Assembly (NCBI RefSeq): GCF_021412625.1
Contig: NZ_JAKCFI010000007.1
Location: 186,001-250,000 of the forward strand
Direction of reading: 5' to 3'
Length of the DNA: 64,000 nucleotides
Source: Myxococcus stipitatus
Lineage (GTDB): Bacteria; Myxococcota; Myxococcia; Myxococcales; Myxococcaceae
Below the pieces are notes generated by a model. It did not search any database and was not told the DNA's origin. It saw only the letters and a list, made by a program, of their open reading frames with translations. The position numbers were made by a program, and so were the translations under genes. This document shows, piece by piece, positions 62,433 through 64,000 of this stretch; position 1 is the stretch's first letter; each line of letters starts with the position of its first letter.

Positions 62433-62656
62433 GACCGTTCTCCTGTTGTCCTGCGCGTGCGTCCCGACTCTTCCAAGCCGCCCGGTCGCCTCTCGAAAGC
62501 ACCGGAACGGCCCGCAAGCGCCACGTCCGCACGGGCCGTGTCGGACTACCTTCGCCCACCACTCCCCGTCATCTCAAGGGGACACGGGGAGGGTCGCCTG
62601 CCCGGCGGCGAGGCGGGCCCTCGTCTCGGGAGCGCTTTCCTCCAGGCCCGATGGAT
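62433..62656. other. intergenic stretch upstream of the PerM-like gene
   Basis: About 220 bp with no supported gene. It contains an imperfect inverted repeat (GGCCCG ... CGGGCC on the minus strand, near 62510-62545) without a T-run, and no clear promoter. If the conventional GTG start of the PerM-like gene is used, the gap grows to about 300 bp. Confidence 0.4.
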
Positions 62657-63022
62657 TCAGGGCGTGTTCCCACCCGGGGCGCTGATCGCGCGAAGCTCCA
62701 CGGTGAGCCGGGCCCGGGCGCCGCTGGGCTCGTAGTACGTGGTGTACGGCCAGTACCCCTGCTTCTTCACCTCGATCTGATGCAGCCCCACGCCCAGACG
62801 CAGCCCCCGAGGCGCGCCCGCGTAGTCGCGACACACGCCCTGGAGGACCCCATCCAGGTAGACCTCCGCGTCGTCCGGCACGCAGTTGAGCGCCACGTCG
62901 CCGCTCGGACGCTCCGCGCTCGCCAGTCCCTCGCGCGCCCGGATGAGGGCCACCGGCTCCTGACTCCCCGCGCAGCCCGCCCCCGACACCACCCACGCCA
63001 ACACCACGAACCTCGAACGCAT
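62657..63022 (-). CDS. small PEGA-domain-like lipoprotein
   Basis: A 121-aa protein with a lipoprotein signal (VLAWVVSGAGC, cysteine at residue 17). The rest fits a PEGA-type beta domain: VALNCVPDDAEVYLDGVLQG followed by LGVGLHQIEVKKQGYWPY. PEGA domains occur in surface or stalk proteins of many Deltaproteobacteria. It starts 19 bp after the LPP20-like gene and is probably co-transcribed. Exact function is unknown. Confidence 0.75.
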   Translation of the reverse strand: MRSRFVVLAWVVSGAGCAGSQEPVALIRAREGLASAERPSGDVALNCVPDDAEVYLDGVLQGVCRDYAGAPRGLRLGVGLHQIEVKKQGYWPYTTYYEPSGARARLTVELRAISAPGGNTP

Positions 63023-63041
63023 GCCGGGGATGCTCCCACCC

Positions 63042-63857
63042 TCACTGCAGGACGATGACGACGCGGCCCTCGGACAGGAAGCGCGTGTCGACCTCGCCGA
63101 GCGTCTTCACGTCATCCGCCGCGAGCACCAGGTCCGACCCCTTCGCGCCCGTGGCCTTCACCACCATGGGCTTCTCGCCCACCAGCGCGGCCCGCTTCGC
63201 GGCATCCAGGTCGTCGAACCACGCGGCCACTCCCGTCGAGCCCCGCGCCTGCGAAGGGAGCGCCGCCGCGCCATAGACGGCCTTGCCGGACGCATCCAGC
63301 AGTCGCGGCGCGAGCACGGGCTTCACCCCCAGCCCCCGCGCGTCCACCACGAGCCCCGTGTACTTCCGGGTGCCGGCGCCGTTGAACGCGATGACGGCCT
63401 CGGCGGAGGACTCCACCAGCGCCGCGGTGACGACGGCCAGCGGGACCTCCACGTCGAGCTCCACCCCACTGTCCGAAAAGAAACGCTTGGCGACGACCTT
63501 GTACCCGCGGATGGCCTCCTCGACCCGGAGGCGCACGTCGTCGCGAGCCATCTCGTCACCCACGCTGCGGTCCGCGCTCACATGCAACACGCGCACGCGC
63601 TCGAGCAGGGTGCGGTACGCATCCGCCTTCGCGGAGCGCTCGGCGCCGAGCCTCGCCTGGGAGGGATTGGCGGCCTTCAGGTCCGGGGCACCCGCGCCGG
63701 TCGCCCGGAGCACCTGTCCCTCCCAGTTCACTCCCGGCGTCGCCACCCGCCGGGGAGCCACCGCCGCGGACACGGGCTTCGAGGCCCGCGCCTCGCGCCC
63801 CTGGGCCAGCGCCGTCAGCGGCACCACCAGCAACAGCCCCCAACAGGAAGGCCTCAC
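63042..63857 (-). CDS. secreted LPP20/FlgT-N-like protein
   Basis: A 271-aa protein with a Sec signal (RPSCWGLLLVVPLTALAQ). I chose the GTG at 63857 because GGAGGAG lies at ideal spacing; the frame is open to 63890. The middle resembles the LPP20/FlgT-N fold: AKADAYRTLLERVRVLHVSA, then VEEAIRGYKVVAKRFFSDSG and VELDVEVPL. These proteins lie in the periplasm or outer membrane and in some bacteria serve flagellar or surface structures. It heads an operon with the small PEGA lipoprotein. Upstream to the window end (63858-64000) I see a possible TTGACT box but no firm promoter. Confidence 0.7.
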   Translation of the reverse strand: MRPSCWGLLLVVPLTALAQGREARASKPVSAAVAPRRVATPGVNWEGQVLRATGAGAPDLKAANPSQARLGAERSAKADAYRTLLERVRVLHVSADRSVGDEMARDDVRLRVEEAIRGYKVVAKRFFSDSGVELDVEVPLAVVTAALVESSAEAVIAFNGAGTRKYTGLVVDARGLGVKPVLAPRLLDASGKAVYGAAALPSQARGSTGVAAWFDDLDAAKRAALVGEKPMVVKATGAKGSDLVLAADDVKTLGEVDTRFLSEGRVVIVLQ

Positions 63858-64000
63858 GAAACTCCTCCAGTCCGCACCCGAGTCCACCACGGGTCAACCC
63901 AGGACAGAACGGCGGCTCATTCAACGGGGCCGCCTCGAGAGAAGTCAAGGCATCCACCCGAAGGGGGCGATGCGTCGCGTCAGTTCTCGCTCGCCGGGCG

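Overview
The window is high-GC DNA with dense, partly overlapping genes. It looks like a chromosome segment of a fruiting myxobacterium (Myxococcota, suborder Cystobacterineae). The grounds are a CARDB-repeat remnant, a DUF1501 plus multi-haem cytochrome-like operon, an IHF alpha with an acidic tail, LPP20- and PEGA-type envelope proteins, and a very large hybrid PKS/NRPS locus. The genus cannot be fixed from sequence alone.

Layout. Positions 1-1.5 kb hold the end of one gene and a frame-broken CARDB pseudogene. 1.5-6.0 kb (minus strand) is a three-gene operon of secreted cytochrome-like and DUF1501 proteins. 6.3-7.6 kb is a threonine-synthase-like PLP enzyme. 7.6-9.6 kb (minus) is an SbnA/SbnB pair, expected to make L-2,3-diaminopropionate (Dap). 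9.8-44.3 kb (plus) is the core of the window: a 3329-aa FAAL-ACP-KS-AT-KR-ACP-C-A-PCP protein, a 7606-aa six-module NRPS with two epimerases and a terminal thioesterase, and a SyrD/PvdE-type ABC exporter. 44.3-47.0 kb (minus) has two overlapping glycosyltransferase genes. 47.2-49.6 kb has an O-antigen-ligase-like protein and a third glycosyltransferase. 49.7-51.8 kb is a divergent amidase/peptidoglycan-glycosyltransferase pair. 51.9-53.1 kb is a PD-(D/E)XK nuclease-like gene beside tRNA-Pro. 53.2-60.4 kb (minus) is a translation block running tRNA-Val, thrS, rpmI, rplT, pheS, pheT, ihfA, with infC missing from its usual place. 60.4-64 kb has a family-5-like uracil-DNA glycosylase, an AI-2E/PerM-type membrane protein and two envelope proteins.

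How the central genes would work together. FAAL adenylates a free fatty acid and loads it on the first ACP. One PKS module adds a (methyl)malonyl unit and reduces it to a 3-hydroxyacyl chain. Seven NRPS modules then build a heptapeptide, and the thioesterase releases it. My reading of the A-domain specificity positions gives diamino acid - D-diamino acid - diamino acid - Gly - Asp - D-aromatic - Asn. SbnA/SbnB would feed the diamino acid sites. The exporter would secrete the product and the adjacent glycosyltransferases could glycosylate it. The most striking DNA-level signal is a near-identical 1.9 kb duplication covering the whole A-PCP unit of modules 1 and 3, with codon usage unlike the rest of the synthetase. 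I do not recognise the product as a known compound.
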